Origin: Irpex lacteus | Taxonomy: Eukaryota > Basidiomycota > Agaricomycetes > Polyporales > Irpicaceae | DNA length: 48,667 nt | NCBI GenBank assembly: GCA_001986395.2 | Contig: MQVO02000082.1 | Location: 1-48,667, forward strand | Reading direction: 5' to 3' | Part shown: piece after piece, positions 1 to 13,900 of the stretch | How positions within the stretch are numbered: the first letter of the stretch is position 1 | How the letters are laid out: each line of letters opens with the position of its first letter | Made by a program: the position numbers and the translations under genes | The notes under the pieces: generated by a model | Told to the model about the DNA's origin: nothing | What the model saw: the letters and a program-made list of their open reading frames with translations, nothing else | Databases searched by the model: none

Positions 1-2226
1 TGCTGCCGCGATGTTGCCTGTGTCAGGGGTAAGCTGCTTATCAGATAATAAAATCAGGCATGATGATAATCAAACGAACCTATGTACCCCGCCCCAAACG
101 TAGTGTCTACGCGTATTCGAGGCGAAGAAACATCTGCGAAATTTATCAGAGGGCTCATGAAGAGGTTGTGCAAGTAGCGACTCTGTGGTCTGACCGAAGA
201 CGGCCGATCATCGATAATAGGGGGAAGGCCTATATACTCTCGATTCCGTTTTTCCGTCGAGCCGCTCTTGAAGCCATTAGAGTGGCTATTAGCTGCCGCC
301 TGGTGGCGTATTAGTACTTAGTACTCGACCAGAGATCGAACCAGAGATTAAAGGTAGTAGGATTCAGATCGTCCAATGAATGCAAGGTACGCCCGCGGAT
401 AAACAGAAGAAATTCGAGTTGGAGGCTGGGTCTTTGGCGCCACTGACAAACATGAAATTTCATGAGTGCAAATTAGCAACATGGTCCGAGAATAGCGCCC
501 TGAAGATCTGAATTAACGTACCTTAACGTTAATCTGGTAGGCTTGTAGTCGCATGTATGGACATCTCCTTTGCAACGTCGAACGCATGGCAGAAATTCGT
601 AGAATACGGTTGTTCAGAAGAGCCAGCGCCACCATCTTGGGGGCTCGACGTGGCAATGATCGAAAGTAACAGTGAGCGGACGAGACGCTGATATTCTCCG
701 GGCAGATGACCAAAGTTTCTGGCAGTCACTCAGTCTTCAGGCTTTTCAGGCTGGTCATTCTCGGTCGCCTGACATTCGAGAAGAAAGAGGTAGTGCTGTG
801 GCGTGCACTATCATGATGCTTCGGTTCGACGACATGTCCGCTTCACATGCTCACGAATATTGCGCACCCTTTCAGCTAGACCACGCAAGCGACACATCAA
901 GCGTATTCGTCTTCAAATTGCGAAAGTCATACTCACCGCATGTAGTCTGCTGGTTTCCTCCAAGTTAATACGGACACGGTTGATGGCGTAAGCGGGGCTC
1001 ATATCGGCATCGTCGGAGCTTCAAGTTTTAATCCTCAGTCGACGTCGCTGAAATGTGTGTGATAAACTGTGATTCTCCATACCTGCCAGGCCGTACTGTC
1101 GAAAAGCCTCCAGGCTTCGACACGAAATAACTGAGGCGATCGAGGTACCTGTATACCTGGAAATTTGACATGAGCAACCCTCCACAGCGTCCCGTACGTT
1201 CTGAGAACTCACGAGCTACAATCTCTCGTATGGCCTTCCAGGAGTGGGTCGGAAGGAGCTCAGCTGGCTTTCTGGTAACTATGAATCTCGCTCAGTTCGC
1301 GTGCTATCTCACACAGTGATCCACAGGTCTGCCTTACTTGATGACCTCGAACAGAAGGCCATGCCTCTAGTCTAATACAGGAAGGGCCAACCATTCGCAT
1401 GGTTTGGCGTAATACCTTGTTCCTAAGAGCAGACGTCAGCTACGAACAGCGCTCTGCTCATTGTTCAGCAGCAGTTATGCATCTGACCCATCGCAAGCTC
1501 TCATAACGGACTACGGATGCATTGCATCACATCAACCGTACTGTACTGAATGAACGCATTTTCAAGGAGAGCGCGTCGATCGGAACACCAAATGTAGATC
1601 CCTCTCGCTCATAGCCCTTACAACGCCATGCTTACATGGTGAGTTGACATCCTCAATTCTCATGCTCTCGTTTTAGTCCCTTACTCAGGTATTTGTTCGC
1701 AGCTGTCCTTTTTGCGAGTCAATGCATATACCGTGGGCATGTCTTGCCGGCACCTACAGCTCATCATTCTTACAGCTTCACTTAGGTTTACTGTCCGTCT
1801 CAAGCAGTGCGCCTGTGGCGCCAGCTGTCACTACTATTCAGTGATGAAGCGTCTTATCTGACATATCCGGTCGGCTGTATCAGCTGGTAACGAAAGAAAT
1901 GCTGATCATCGCCTACCACATACTCACGGACTTGTCTAAGATGGAACCCTGGACGTGCAGCGACCATGCCTTAGAGAATAGGCGTCTGGGGTCTTGCGAT
2001 CTGTGTGCTGTACGACACCCAGGACCTCTTATCCACGATGCTGTAGATGAACTATGCTCAATTGCTGAAACACGTCATAAAGAAATCGCGCTACGATGGA
2101 TCGGAGCGCATATTCAATCCACTGCGGGACCATCAGTACTATTATTACGGAACTTGGCGCAGCCGGGACTTTTGGTTAGTCGCCTGCATAGTCAATGTGC
2201 GGCCGTAGCATGCCATATAGATCGAA
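1..2226. other. No recognisable gene
   Basis: Only short overlapping ORFs of under 115 codons are present, on both strands, and none shows a family motif or a consistent chain of splice sites. An 84-codon Arg-rich ORF (60-314, +) is the first of them and I cannot assign it. Treated as intergenic DNA plus the promoter of flavoprotein A. Confidence 0.5.
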
Positions 2227-2228
2227 GG

Positions 2229-2235
2229 TATAAAA
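2229..2235 (+). promoter_or_regulatory. TATA box of flavoprotein A
   Basis: TATAAAA lies about 55 bp upstream of the chosen ATG at 2288, a usual position in fungal promoters. It supports this ATG as the start. Confidence 0.55.
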
Positions 2236-2287
2236 GGTGAGTGCGAGCAACCTTGATTATGCTGTTACCGTTCTCCATACAAGCGGA

Positions 2288-3889
2288 ATGACTCGTTTTC
2301 TTGCATCTCTGCTCGTCTCTTATGCAGCGTATACTTCCGCCACCGTTCTAACATCCACTGATCCCGTCTGCGTCGTAGGAGCCGGTCCCAGTGGTCTTAC
2401 CATAGCCCATGAGCTCGAAGCCAAAGGATACAAAACAGTTGTCTTCGACAAACAGCCCGAGGTAGGAGGGAAATGCCAAGAGTTCTATGACGGGCCTGAT
2501 CAGTAAGCTGGTATCCTCTTTGTCGTATGGCGGCGTCTCTTACGACCTCTTAGGAGTATTTACCACCCTCTTGGAGCTTTACTCTTCACAAATCAGACCT
2601 ACGTGAACACGATTCCCCTGATCAACGCTGCCAATGTTCCCATCACACCTGGTATTTCGATGCCTAATGGTTGGCAATATTGGCTTTATGGCCCAGGAGA
2701 GTCCGCAAATAATGTAACGAGGATGCCCAACGTCACTGCCATACAGACAGCTCTGATCGCCGCTGAATATGCAAGATACGTTGCGGAATGGGCAGTCGAA
2801 TTCGCACCGCTATATACATCTCCGAGATATACTGTGAGCACTGTCTGGTGCCTGATCAGGATAAGGAGAACTGATTTCCGTTTTAGCATGGAGTACCGCA
2901 TAGCCTGACAGTACCTATGTCTCAGTGGTTATCTACCCATGACTATGTGGCCTTGCCCACGGTTATGGAGGCGGGAATGGTTCCGTACGGGTATGGCGAT
3001 ATCACCCAAACACCAGCAGTACGTCTTCTCGCGACCAGTTATGAAGGTTATGCACTAAACGATCACAGGTTTACATGCTACAATACTTCACACCTGACGT
3101 TCTAGGGGCGTTCCTGGGAATTACTTCAGGCTACATTGTAGGTATGTTGTATTGTTCTGCATACTGATGTCATACAAGGACGAGCTACACTAAACTTCGA
3201 CCGCCCTAGACTTCCACAAAGTGTTCGTTCACTATTCTACCTCAGTACGGGGGCCAATTCGGGTGAACGCAACCGTGACGAGGATCGATCGTAGTACCTC
3301 TACTCCGATCATTACTTACGGCTCCAACGCGACACAAGTATGCTCAGACGTAGTTCTCGCGTTTGCACCAACCCTCGCGAACCTCCATGCAATTGACATG
3401 CCGCTCTCATCTAACGAGAGCGCCGTCTTCTCCAAAGTTGGCATCACCGCTTACTGGTCCTCTGCCACGTCGACGAAGATCGCCTACCCGTACTTTTACC
3501 AGCAAAGCCCGCCACAGCCTCTCGGCGCTCCCGTAGGCTTCTTGCGCGTCTTCAACGACTCACCTGTCGCGACGACGTACTCCTGGGGACCCATTGGTAG
3601 TAACCTCTCCATTGACGATGTGACTCGGCTTCTGGTCTCAACTCTGACCGCGGTACAAACTGGTGCTGGTATCCCCGATCCCACTGTTACTACAGACGAC
3701 GTCAAAGCGATCCGCCAGTGGGACTATTTCCCTCATTTCAACACGGCCGATTTAGGTTCAGGAACTTACGCGAAGTACAATGCTTTGCAAGGAGAACTAC
3801 ACACGTATTATTCTTCCGGCCTCAATGGGTTTGAGACTGTTGAGTTCGCCATTAGGGCCGGAAAAGATCTAGCTCGCTCCTTCTTCTGA
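2288..3889 (+). CDS. FAD-dependent amine-oxidase-like flavoprotein A, 5 exons
   Basis: Exons 2288-2502, 2554-2833, 2887-3018, 3069-3141 and 3210-3889 join in frame to 459 residues; introns are 50-68 nt. Residues 1-18 form a hydrophobic signal peptide or anchor. The dinucleotide-binding motif GAGPSG is at 31-36, the beta-2 acidic residue (Asp54) that would bind FAD ribose follows, then a GGKC loop at 60-63. The C-terminus carries SGLNGFETVEFA, the kind of FAD-contacting C-terminal segment seen in amine-oxidase-like flavoproteins. Many N-x-S/T sites fit a secretory-route protein. The fold is an FAD/NAD(P)-binding oxidoreductase; the substrate cannot be read from sequence. It is a paralogue of the gene at 9224-10960, with exons 3 and 4 of identical length (132 and 73 nt). 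The exon chain is well supported; the reaction is unknown. Confidence 0.88.
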
Positions 3890-4209
3890 ATGTATGATAT
3901 TTTGATACCCAAGTGCATTACTGCAATGGAACTTCAAAGAAGATATTCACGGTCATTCAGGCTAGTGGTAGTTAGGAATCAGGATACCTGAGCGCGCATA
4001 TCGCACGACGAATGTATAATGTGACTGGAAATGTGCCAGTATCATGTCTCATGCTGCATAAAGAAGGATGTTGTCGCGACGAAAGTCGAAGCCACAGCGT
4101 GTTTCAAAGGGGATATGCAAATAGATCGTAGTATTCTAAGCCACATGTGCAATCATTCTATACTTACTTTCTGATACGAATCATCCCATACATTTTCACA
4201 TACGCGTCC

Positions 4210-5116
4210 TCAGACGTACTGCTTTGCTGTCCCATGAGCTCCGCACCCATTGTCGTTTGTTGAATGCCAGTATATTTCTTCGGCATCTCGCTGTAAAGTC
4301 CAAGTTTGGCATGAGTTTATCACCAGAGACGTAGTTCATTGTACTTACTTGCCCGTGCTTTAATTCGGAGCCCGAAACAATCGTTAGTGATCGAAAGAGA
4401 ACAGGAGACTGACCAGGTAGTGGGTCAGGTTTACCATACACCTACACCCCAAACTAAGAAATACTTACTGAGTGCACTGGGGCGGGTGAACGTGGTCCGG
4501 TTGTGGATAAAGTTGTTAGTTCAACCCCGAACTTGCTTGTGTGATCGGCGGTTGCGTTTCTCATGACAATCTGGCGAGCATTCAGGCTGCTCCCGTACGA
4601 ATGGTTATTCAGGAGATCCGTGCTAGTTTGAAAAAAAACGCACAGAGCGAGCATGGAGTTCGCATATACTAGAGAGTTTGTTTATTGAGTGTTTGCATGG
4701 CTTTTTGATTGAAATTGCGCTTACTGACTTTTGGCGATGAGCTGTACCACGCCACCAAACTTGAACGTAACGCTGGGCTCCGCGACGTGAACATTGAGCT
4801 TGAATATGACCTGTCTCAAAACAAGCCTCTTCTCGCTGGTGATATAACATACCGCAATAATCAAGCCCACGGATGTGAGCCTAACCGACATAGGTCAGCG
4901 ATGATATAGAGTGGACGGATGTTGGGTTGCTCAAATTGAGAAGGCTGTTCACCATATTCCTCGTACTCCTAGAATACATTATTTCAGACGATAAACTTCA
5001 GTAGCAGAACAAGCCCGTTCACCTTTTTATCACCTTTGAGCGGTCTTGTATGAGGTAACGCATCAAGACGACCGTAATGGATGCATCTAACGTTGAGAAC
5101 ATGACATGTTAATCTA
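4210..5116 (-). pseudogene. Degenerate 3' half of a DUF6534 membrane-protein gene
   Basis: Read on the minus strand, the last exons match the intact DUF6534 genes near 29-34 kb. Exon 20 is 4210-4290, exon 19 4349-4408, exon 18 4469-4586 (LNAR, then KFGVEL), exon 17 4644-4668 (YANSMLAL, 25 nt as in the paralogues), exon 16 4729-4798, exon 15 4853-4880 (28 nt as in the paralogues). Part of exon 13 (DASIT, DRSKVIKR) starts at 5023. Exon 14 (to 4968) has no usable donor at its expected end. The 5' part of exon 13 is about 13 nt shorter than in C1, so its frame meets a stop. No N-terminal exons were recognised upstream. I read it as a decayed copy; a much altered but expressed gene is the alternative. 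Confidence 0.7.
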
Positions 5117-8100
5117 CGTCGGAATCAGCTGAATTGTAAGGGCACGCACGATTGAACCTGACAATATATGAGACGAGGAAAGAGAAGACTCACTTTTGAA
5201 TGATGATCCGACTCGGACGACGCAAAGGAAGTCAACTTGAGGAGGTACTAGGAGTCGATGCTTAAGCGCCCAAACCTTCACGTGAGCTTCGCTGAATCCC
5301 GACACAATCCGATCTGGCCGATCCCGCCTCTAACAGAAGAACCCATGCAGGCATATAACTTAAGGTAGAGACCGCATTGAATCTAACTTGATCCTTCCTC
5401 ACGGAATGTTTTGTAGACACGTAGGGCATTCATGACCTACGGAGATATCGCTCTCCCTATGCTACTTCAAGCATATCGCTAATGAGGGAAGAGCTACATG
5501 CACGAACACTAATATATCTGCCCGCGGTTAATATGTCATCATATTACTGCAAGACACGGTCTGCAACCTCGAGAGAATCAAGATTATGTCTTTGCCGATC
5601 GCGTATATCTACGACTCGAAAGGCGAAAAGCTCGCTGGACGTAGGTACAGCCTGATTGCCTGAGTACTCACTTGTCTAGTCATATCGAAAGAGCACAGTT
5701 TCATTTTACTCCTGGTTATATGAGACTCTGTACCATGTAAGCACAGCCTTGCACTTTTGACGAAAATGCTGACTTCTTGAACAGTATAGGGCTTCTCTTA
5801 CGGTTGTGTGACTAGTCTATGTCTCAGCGCCAGCGCTAGGGCACGGCAGCCATATGTCCTATGCTCTCGCAAGGATTGTTACGAGTAATTGTCACGATCC
5901 AGTATGATTGCTCGCACTCATGTCTTTGATCATACTACTGACAAGGTGGCATGTTAATCGTTCTGCCACCGACGCGCATTGCCCTTTCCAAGCTCAACAC
6001 GATCGTGTGTTCATTCGCCTCGTAACGCAGAGAGAAACGCTTCCTTTGGTCGTAATTGTTAAAAATATTGGACGTATGTTTCTTGTGGTGGCTTCATCGT
6101 GTTAACCGTTGCATCGGCAAGAGGCTGTGTACGAATACATGTGGGTTGTATGCCAGCTGACCTCAATATAGCATGACCCTATGTTACTCACCTTATCTTC
6201 CAGAAGATTGCGAATAACGTTGGCTGATGCAGGAGAGCAGCGTGACTCGTCATCAACCTCGAGTTACATAACCAAGAACGGACATTCAACTGGACTGTAA
6301 GTTCAACTCACACACGCTATCTTTGAATGATCTATGTCATATAGATTATGCCTTTCGCAGGACCAGGGCTATCGGTGTCTCGCCATATAACATCTCTATG
6401 GTAAGCATGTAGGCTATCAGCATACAGTTGCCTATGCAGCTAATCGAACTTCCCATTCAATTTCATACTTTGAAGCATCTGGAGAGAGGCTCCAGATGCA
6501 ATTCATTGAGCTCAGTTTCGACCTTCCCGTCGTTCCCAGTTCTCAACCGATGACCAACCTATTCACTCCCATCTTGAAAGGCTGATATTGGATGTAATCT
6601 TACCTGGCTGATGCCGTAAGCTCTTACTTAAATCATATTCAATCTAATACACTAACACCGATAGTTCTAGGTTTACGATTCGAACTCTATAGATTGCATA
6701 TCATTCGTCCTCCGACTCCCGTCAATGTATTCTAGGTAGCGTAGCTCTCTGTTCCCACTGTGCGCGCACTTACCGGAGCCTATAGAACTAACCCTTGCTA
6801 TAGCCTCAAACGATGACCTCAAGTTCAACGCCTATGGCCATCTGGTACTCGTGTGTGATCTCTCTTTGTTAGCAGGGATAGGAAGCTGATCTTGTTAAAT
6901 CGGTGCCGTATCAGAGAATGACAGGTCTCGGTGATCGGTCTTTGGACGGTCTCCAAAACCGGAGAGGTGACGATTGGGTCTGAGACCCTAGTACGAACTG
7001 AAGCCGCCTCGTCCTATGTGTCAATATCTTGCCGTTCGCATGGGTAACTTGGTGTCAAACTCTTTTGATGGATTGATATTGGTAGGTGCTATAAGATTGC
7101 ACACTGAGTCCTGACGGTAGACCCTCCATTTTGACCCCAGTACCGATACCTCTAGTCGTCATCGGTTTACAATCAATATGGCTACCTTCAACTTCATCGA
7201 AAGCTTGATAGGCCCAAACTTCATATTTATCTAGCTTTCATTCATGTAAGTCTGCCATTTGTTGCTAATACATTGTGTCTGAACTGTTATCAGCCTTTAC
7301 GGGATATTTATTGCACAGATTTACTTCTATTATACCACGTATCACGATCACTGGAGCGTTAGGCTTCTCGTTCTTATTCTGTGGTATGTAGCATATTACC
7401 AACGGTACATTCAGCACGTTGAGTTTGTATCGCTTCACAGCATACTTGAAACCTCGCTTGTTGCCACTTGCGTTCATATGGCATACACGTATGTCGTGAT
7501 TGACTGGGGTAACTTGGAGAAAGCATTGGAAATCGTATGGTGAACTTAGACTGCTTTCTGCTTGTTCGAGATGATACTCAACCATACTATCAGGAGTATA
7601 GGAGTACGCACCATGGTTATCCATGATTTAAATACTCCACTGACGCGAGATCCACGTCCATCACCGTCGTTACCGTTAGACGTCAATATATCTCGAGGTA
7701 CGCATCTCATTCTTGGATAGCTGTGTCTAGAATTCAAGCCCCACCCTATCGTTTAGCTCGTCATAAGTGGCCTCGTGCAGTCGTAAGTCAGACGTCTGGT
7801 AATCAACCGAATCTTATAAAATGACGTATACTCTCAGCCACTACATATATAGGATATGGCGCTGTGAGGAATTGATTACTCCCATGACGTTGCACATATA
7901 CTGATGATAGACTTCGCTTAGTATGCCACAACCCTCCTGTCGTGGTGTATCTGGTACTGTTATCCAGTGCTCGCGTAATGACAACTACTAATGCATATTG
8001 CTTGTGGTAGGTTACCGTGTATTGTGTTCGGCTTGGTGGGTTATGTGCTTTTCATCTTAAATCTTCTTACTTTCGGGCTTACACAAGGTCCAAATGTAGC

Positions 8101-9223
8101 AATAGGTTTCAGTGAGCAACATGATACTTTCTATCCTCGGCCAGACGTGGCACTAACAGTACGAATCATTCAGGGGCTACAGCGTATGCGTAAGCTAGCA
8201 TGCCTGGTGCAGGAAGTTCCACATGCCACTAATCTTACCGCCGACTTCCTGGTTGTACAGGTGTATGTCTTCGACGTGGTAGTACACGGGCTGCACTCAC
8301 TATAACTCTCAGGTTGAATATTCGCCAAGGAATCAAACGCAATGCAGCTTTGGACGATACCTATTCCCTTCAACTATCTAACTTACCCGTCAATCATATG
8401 TCCATCGGGCCAACCGTGGTACGTCATGTCAGATAGCTGCCTCGAACTTCTGCCTCTAATGACTGCCATTATGGCTAGCAACCCACAAAAATCCAGGTCA
8501 TGCACGACTCCGTCTCCACGAGTGATGATTGGGTAAGCATACATACTAGGAACACACCCTGGCAAAGCGAGATCAATAATATTTTCTTAGAGCAATAACA
8601 AGCCAGCGCAGAACGTGGGTGCGGCCTCTGTATCGAATATCTCTGCAAACGGGAAACACGGGCCTCCAATTGTGGCTTAAGTCGTCAACTACAGAAAATA
8701 ACCCCAACTCTTCCGGATGTCTGCTCGGATATAGCTCGATTTCGGACATTCTATGACCTTTCTCTCTCCCCGTATGCCCGAGTACTTATCAATCATTTTC
8801 TTCATAAATCCGTATCGTCTGCGAGCATCAAATTTGTCGTATGGATAAAGGTTACTTATGAGCTACGAGTGTGAGAGACAGAAGTATTACTTAGCAGCGT
8901 TGTCGTACGCTCACTTATCAGTCCAGATACCCGAATCAACTGCGAATTTTGATCGATTCGGACACTATTCACGCGCTTTAGCATTTGCATGGTGGATCTC
9001 TCCATGGCTAAGCAAGACGTAGATCGAGGGAGAGCGACGCGTCTCGCGAGCTCGTGGATCCTTGCTTAACCTCCCCAAGTATACTACATTCAGTAGCAGC
9101 GTACAGTGATAATATAGCGAAATAAGTACTACATGCTTCCCCTACTTCCCACGGTAATATTCATATATGTCCACTGGTAGCAGCAATCTCAGTGTTACTG
9201 GACCCCCTTCTTCGCTCGCTCGC
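5117..9223. other. Gene-poor stretch, nothing assignable
   Basis: About 4.1 kb with only short ORFs. The longest are 119 codons (7265-7624, -) and 104 codons (7991-8305, +, with a hydrophobic start). None shows a family motif. Isolated splice-like signals occur on both strands (for example a GTGAGT donor on the minus strand near 6187) but I could not chain them into a reading frame. It could hold further decayed exons of the degenerate gene at 4210-5116. Confidence 0.45.
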
Positions 9224-10960
9224 TCAAAAGAATGACTGAACCAAATCTTTCCCCGCGCGAATGGCAAATTCAACAGTCTCAAACCCGTTGAGCCCAGATG
9301 AGTAATACGTATGTTGCTTTCCCTGTAACGCGTTATACCGCGCGTATATACCGTCCGCGAGGTCGGCGGTGTTGAAGTGAGGAAAGTAATCCCACTTTCG
9401 AATAGCCTTCACATCCGATAGGGCCACCTCTGGATTCCGTATACCCTGCCCAGCCTGAATAAGAGTTAGAGCATTGGCGAGAAGTTGAGTGACATCTGCG
9501 GTTGTCAGCGAGGATCCCTTAGCTCCCCATGAATATGTCGTAGTGATGTTTGAGTTGTTAGAAACTCGTAAAAAGCCGACTGGTTCGCCTAGCGGCCTCG
9601 GAGGGACTTGCTGGTATAGCGACGGGTACGTAATCTTCGTCAATGTAGCAGATGACCAGTAAGATGTGACGTTGACTCTAGAGAAGACGTCGTTCTCGTC
9701 CCGAGACATCGTCATATCGATTGGATGTAGGTTCTCTAAAGTGGGGGCGAAGGCAAGAACCACGTCGGAGCATGATTGAATCCCTGTAGCGCCAGAAGAT
9801 GTATAGGTGATAATGGGTCTATGCGAACCACGATCTATCTCTGTGGTAAGATAACTGAATTTCCAAGTGAACGAGCGCATGATAAACGCACCAATCTTAA
9901 TGACAGTCGTGTTCAGATGTAAAGTGCCGGCGAGTGACCGTGAGAAATGGACGAAGACCCTGTGATAATCTGAGACCGCACGGGTTGGCACTCATACACG
10001 AACGAGGCGATACACGACGAGAACGCACCCACGATATAATTCACTTTAAGCCCAAGGAAGGCGCCGATGATTTCCGGAGTGAAGTATTGCAACATGTATA
10101 TCTGCACATAATGGGGTCATTGAGAGTTTCGACAGGAAATATCTCGTCACGTACGGCAGGTGTCTCATCAATGTGCCCGTATCCGTACGGCACCATACCT
10201 TGAGCCATGATGTCCGGCAAGGCTACATACTTACGCGAGGCTAACCATTGTGATATGGGAACGGTGTACTCCTTAGGTATCCCGTACTGATACACAAATT
10301 AGCATGAAATCTCACCACCGTCGTTGGGGAATTGACTTACGGGGTAGCGTAATGAAGTATATAGTGGGGCAAATTCGTGCATCCACTCGGTAGTGTATCG
10401 CTCGAACTCTGCACTTAAGAGAGCAATCTGGGTGGCATCGATGTTGGGCATCGTCGTAACTGTACTGGCTTCCGGCCCCGCACCGTAGAGCCAGTACTTC
10501 CATCCGGCGGCCATTGAAATACCGGGCTGAAGAGTAACATTTGCTGCTTTGATGAGCGGAAGAGTATTGACGTAGGTGTGATTGGTGAAAAGTAAAGCTC
10601 CTAGTGGATGGTCCGTGCTGCGAGCAAAGTTATTGGCGCATGTGCACTTTACACACGCAGCAGTACTCACTTGTCGGTCGCATGGTGATACTGCTGACAT
10701 TTCCCTCCCACTTCTTCTTGCTTATCAAAAATCACCGTGTCGTAACCTCTTGATTGGAGTTCGCTCGCAATGGTGAGGCCACCAGGCCCTGCACCAACGA
10801 TACAAATCGGAATTCTGGGCACATGTGTGCCGGTCCATGACAGCAATAAGGAAAGGCAGAAAACGCAGCCGAGGAGAAGGGGAGCACAGCGAACGACGAG
10901 GCTTTCAGGGACCCACGACGATACGCCCGGGGTTTTGGTGTATACTTTGGGTTGGGACAT
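9224..10960 (-). CDS. FAD-dependent amine-oxidase-like flavoprotein B, 6 exons
   Basis: Paralogue of the gene at 2288-3889. Minus-strand exons 10671-10960, 10341-10617, 10155-10286, 10029-10101, 9892-9969 and 9224-9840 give 488 residues. The N-terminus is about 25 residues longer than in A, with a hydrophobic segment at roughly 26-41 that could be a signal anchor. GAGPGG is at 56-61, followed by the FDKQ acidic strand end and GGKC. The C-terminus keeps SGLNGFETVEFA. Exons 3 and 4 are 132 and 73 nt, exactly as in A. One extra intron (9841-9891) is 51 nt long, a multiple of three and free of stops, so its retention would add 17 residues. Function is an FAD oxidoreductase of unknown substrate. 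Confidence 0.87.
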
Positions 10961-13900
10961 GGTGATGTCGTTGACAAGCTCTGAGGGTGAGGGCCGCTAC
11001 GCCACCTCCCGTGCCTTATTATTTAGCGGTAGCACCAAGCCTGAGTCTGCGCCTTGACGTGAACCTGGTTTAAACGTGGCACTGCAGTTTCATAGCATTC
11101 GCAATATAGCGAGAACCTATAGCAGAAGTTAGTTGATTGTGGTTGCGCCTGTCGTACATTCGCCTACCGTAGGACTCCTGCCCTCCCGCTAATGGCGCAA
11201 TGGGCTGAAGACTGTCTGAGGTACAACCCGTGGAAAGCTTGTGCTATGAATACAGCGTGTAAAGGCAAACGTGTCCACAAATCGCCCGATAGCAGCCGTG
11301 TAAAGGGACCGAAGAAGCATTGTATCGGTCTCGTCATGCCCTGCGCGCGAGGAAGACCGAAGACCCCTTAACCACGCCAAGGACCGCCATTGCGAGAGAC
11401 GGTTGTCTGCCGGGGACAGACCACGCTGCTTGTTGATGACAGCACTGACTATTCAATTGTTAGCTATGCCACCATGCTTGTAAAGCTGACGAGTAAATGA
11501 TCTGATGTGCTGGCCGAGCGCAAGTAGGAGTCGGGTGTACCTTGATGACTGTATCATAGGCACGCCCTGAGAGTAAGAGCAATGTTTGATTCCTGCGGCG
11601 CCTTGTGGTATCATTCATGTGGCTAGCAATTAAAGCGTAAGAGAGATAGACACCGTCATAACGCTGAAATGCCAGTGCACCGTACTTCTCGTCCTGGGCC
11701 TGGAATCCCACAGAAGAGCTCCTCCCTGTTACCCGAGTGGCTCGTTAGCAAATTACGCAAACAGTGCACAGTGACATTATGCTGTTGATAGTCATGAGTA
11801 TCATGTATCGTGTGGCGTTATCATACAACCCACGGCCCTCACCTGCATGCACGCGCATGACGCACGGTAGTACACTACTGGCAGAATCACATGGCAATAC
11901 CGAGTTCTTGCATGACATGAGCATTGGAGAAGTTTCGGAAGCCTTCATGTTCACGACACCCCAGAATGCAAAGTTGAGCGGTCTTCAAGACACCGCGCGC
12001 TAGAAGATCGTCGCACTACAGAAGTGTAAGAGACGCCGGCTACAGCGCAAACGCCCAATTTATATCCGCATCAACCCGACTCGGCATACTTCCGGTTGCT
12101 CCCAGCCGGTGTTGAACGTTGAACAAAGATCGATGACTTCTTGAACAAGTCCGACTTGAAGTCAAGTACTTACAGTGTTCGCTCGTGTTATGTAGGTATC
12201 TATAGCAGCGGAACGAGGGTTTTAGCTTATGATACTGCCAGGCCGTGGTACCTTTCACCTACTCGAAGCACCTAGTACCTGCCAATGCCCGGTTTCGCAA
12301 GTTATACATATGGACTATAGGCCAACAACAGACCGCAAAAGACAACCTGTTTTTGGTGAGATGTTCTTGTGACTCGCTACCCTACGGATGCTTCTTAGTA
12401 ACCGCAGGATACGATAGATTGCAACGGTGAAGTACATTTACCTATGTCTGATTCCTGAAGGCTGACTTTAATCTTCACGAATCAGACACGGATAAAGATA
12501 GCTATTGCAAGTGATGCCAGCATGCTCCAGCGAGTAATGATGCATTTTCTCGTTCGCTTGAGACCAATGTAAACGGTCTCGTCTGCCCCTGGCCAGAGGT
12601 GAGTGTACGATGCGATGCCAGCTTAGAACCAACGACTTATCTCTTTACGTCGGGTAGTCGGTAGGATTGCGAGAAGAACACCGTGATGAAACAATGTGTC
12701 CAACCTCCACAGTGATCAAGGATACAAATGCGGGATGGCTGCCATGGACAGTGTATTCCACCCTCGCGATGCATGCCTGTATTTGTACTTCCGGCCAGAA
12801 GGTGCGAGGGTATGCGAAGGAAGATATCAAAACGCGGTGGACGCATGCTACACACGCTTCGCATTCTTCTACCGAGGCCTTACCATCGAAACAGTAGTTC
12901 TCCCGCTCATCTCGCGTCATTCAGTCTGTTGTCAAACGGCTGGAGAAGTGCGTATCAATTACTTTGTCCACTCACACAATAGTAGTACTTGCGTAGATGG
13001 GCTCTCTGGTGAGTTCGAACTCTGACTTTGTCACGACTGCTCACGATTCAGTATCATTGCGGACTCCGTCTGTTATCATCATGCACCGCTGGCTACTGTC
13101 AGCAATCAGAAGTGCAACTGTCCAAACCACGCTGCTGATGAATGGAACAGGCTTCCGAACACAAGTATCTGATTTGATACCATACCTAACGTCACCGCCG
13201 GGAGAGCATGGCCATGAACAACCTTGCTCGCCGTTGCGCGCGCGCTATCAGATATCATAGTAAGTTGCTTCATTCATGGAGTCGATGACGCGCCCAACAT
13301 CTATTGTCGCAAAGTTACTGAGCGAGGAAACCAAGAAATGACGTGTTTTGGGACCTATGACAGCCAGCTGTGCAAACAATCGTCGCCCGTTGTCATATTG
13401 TGTTAGATGGCTGCAGCATGGATCAAGAATTCGTGATGCATCCCCCTACCAGGTGCTCCAATAAGCTCTCCATATCGCCGTGTTTATCGAGCTGGCTAGC
13501 GGTCTCCCTACGGCCATTGGACGGATTGCCAACACGAGAGGGAGGCACACGATCCGCAAAATTTCCAAATGCTTGTGGCACGTCTTGAAGACGTGATATG
13601 CAGCCCAATAGTTACGGGAAATTGTGCTTCGAGTTTATATCATGTGAGTACGGTCGTCATATCGTGAAAAATTACTTATGCTCTACATTGGGATGTTCTC
13701 GGGGCCGTGAAAGAGTTGACAGTATCTTTTTTCCCTGATATGCCAACGCGGATCGCCTTGCCGATGTGATAACAACTAGATCCTCTTCGTTGTAAGTTTT
13801 GGCACAAACATCGATATCATGCCTTGTAATTGCTACTTCGCGATAGAGGCTATTGGTAATGCATCATATGGAATCCTGATGTAGGCGGCCCACGGATCCT

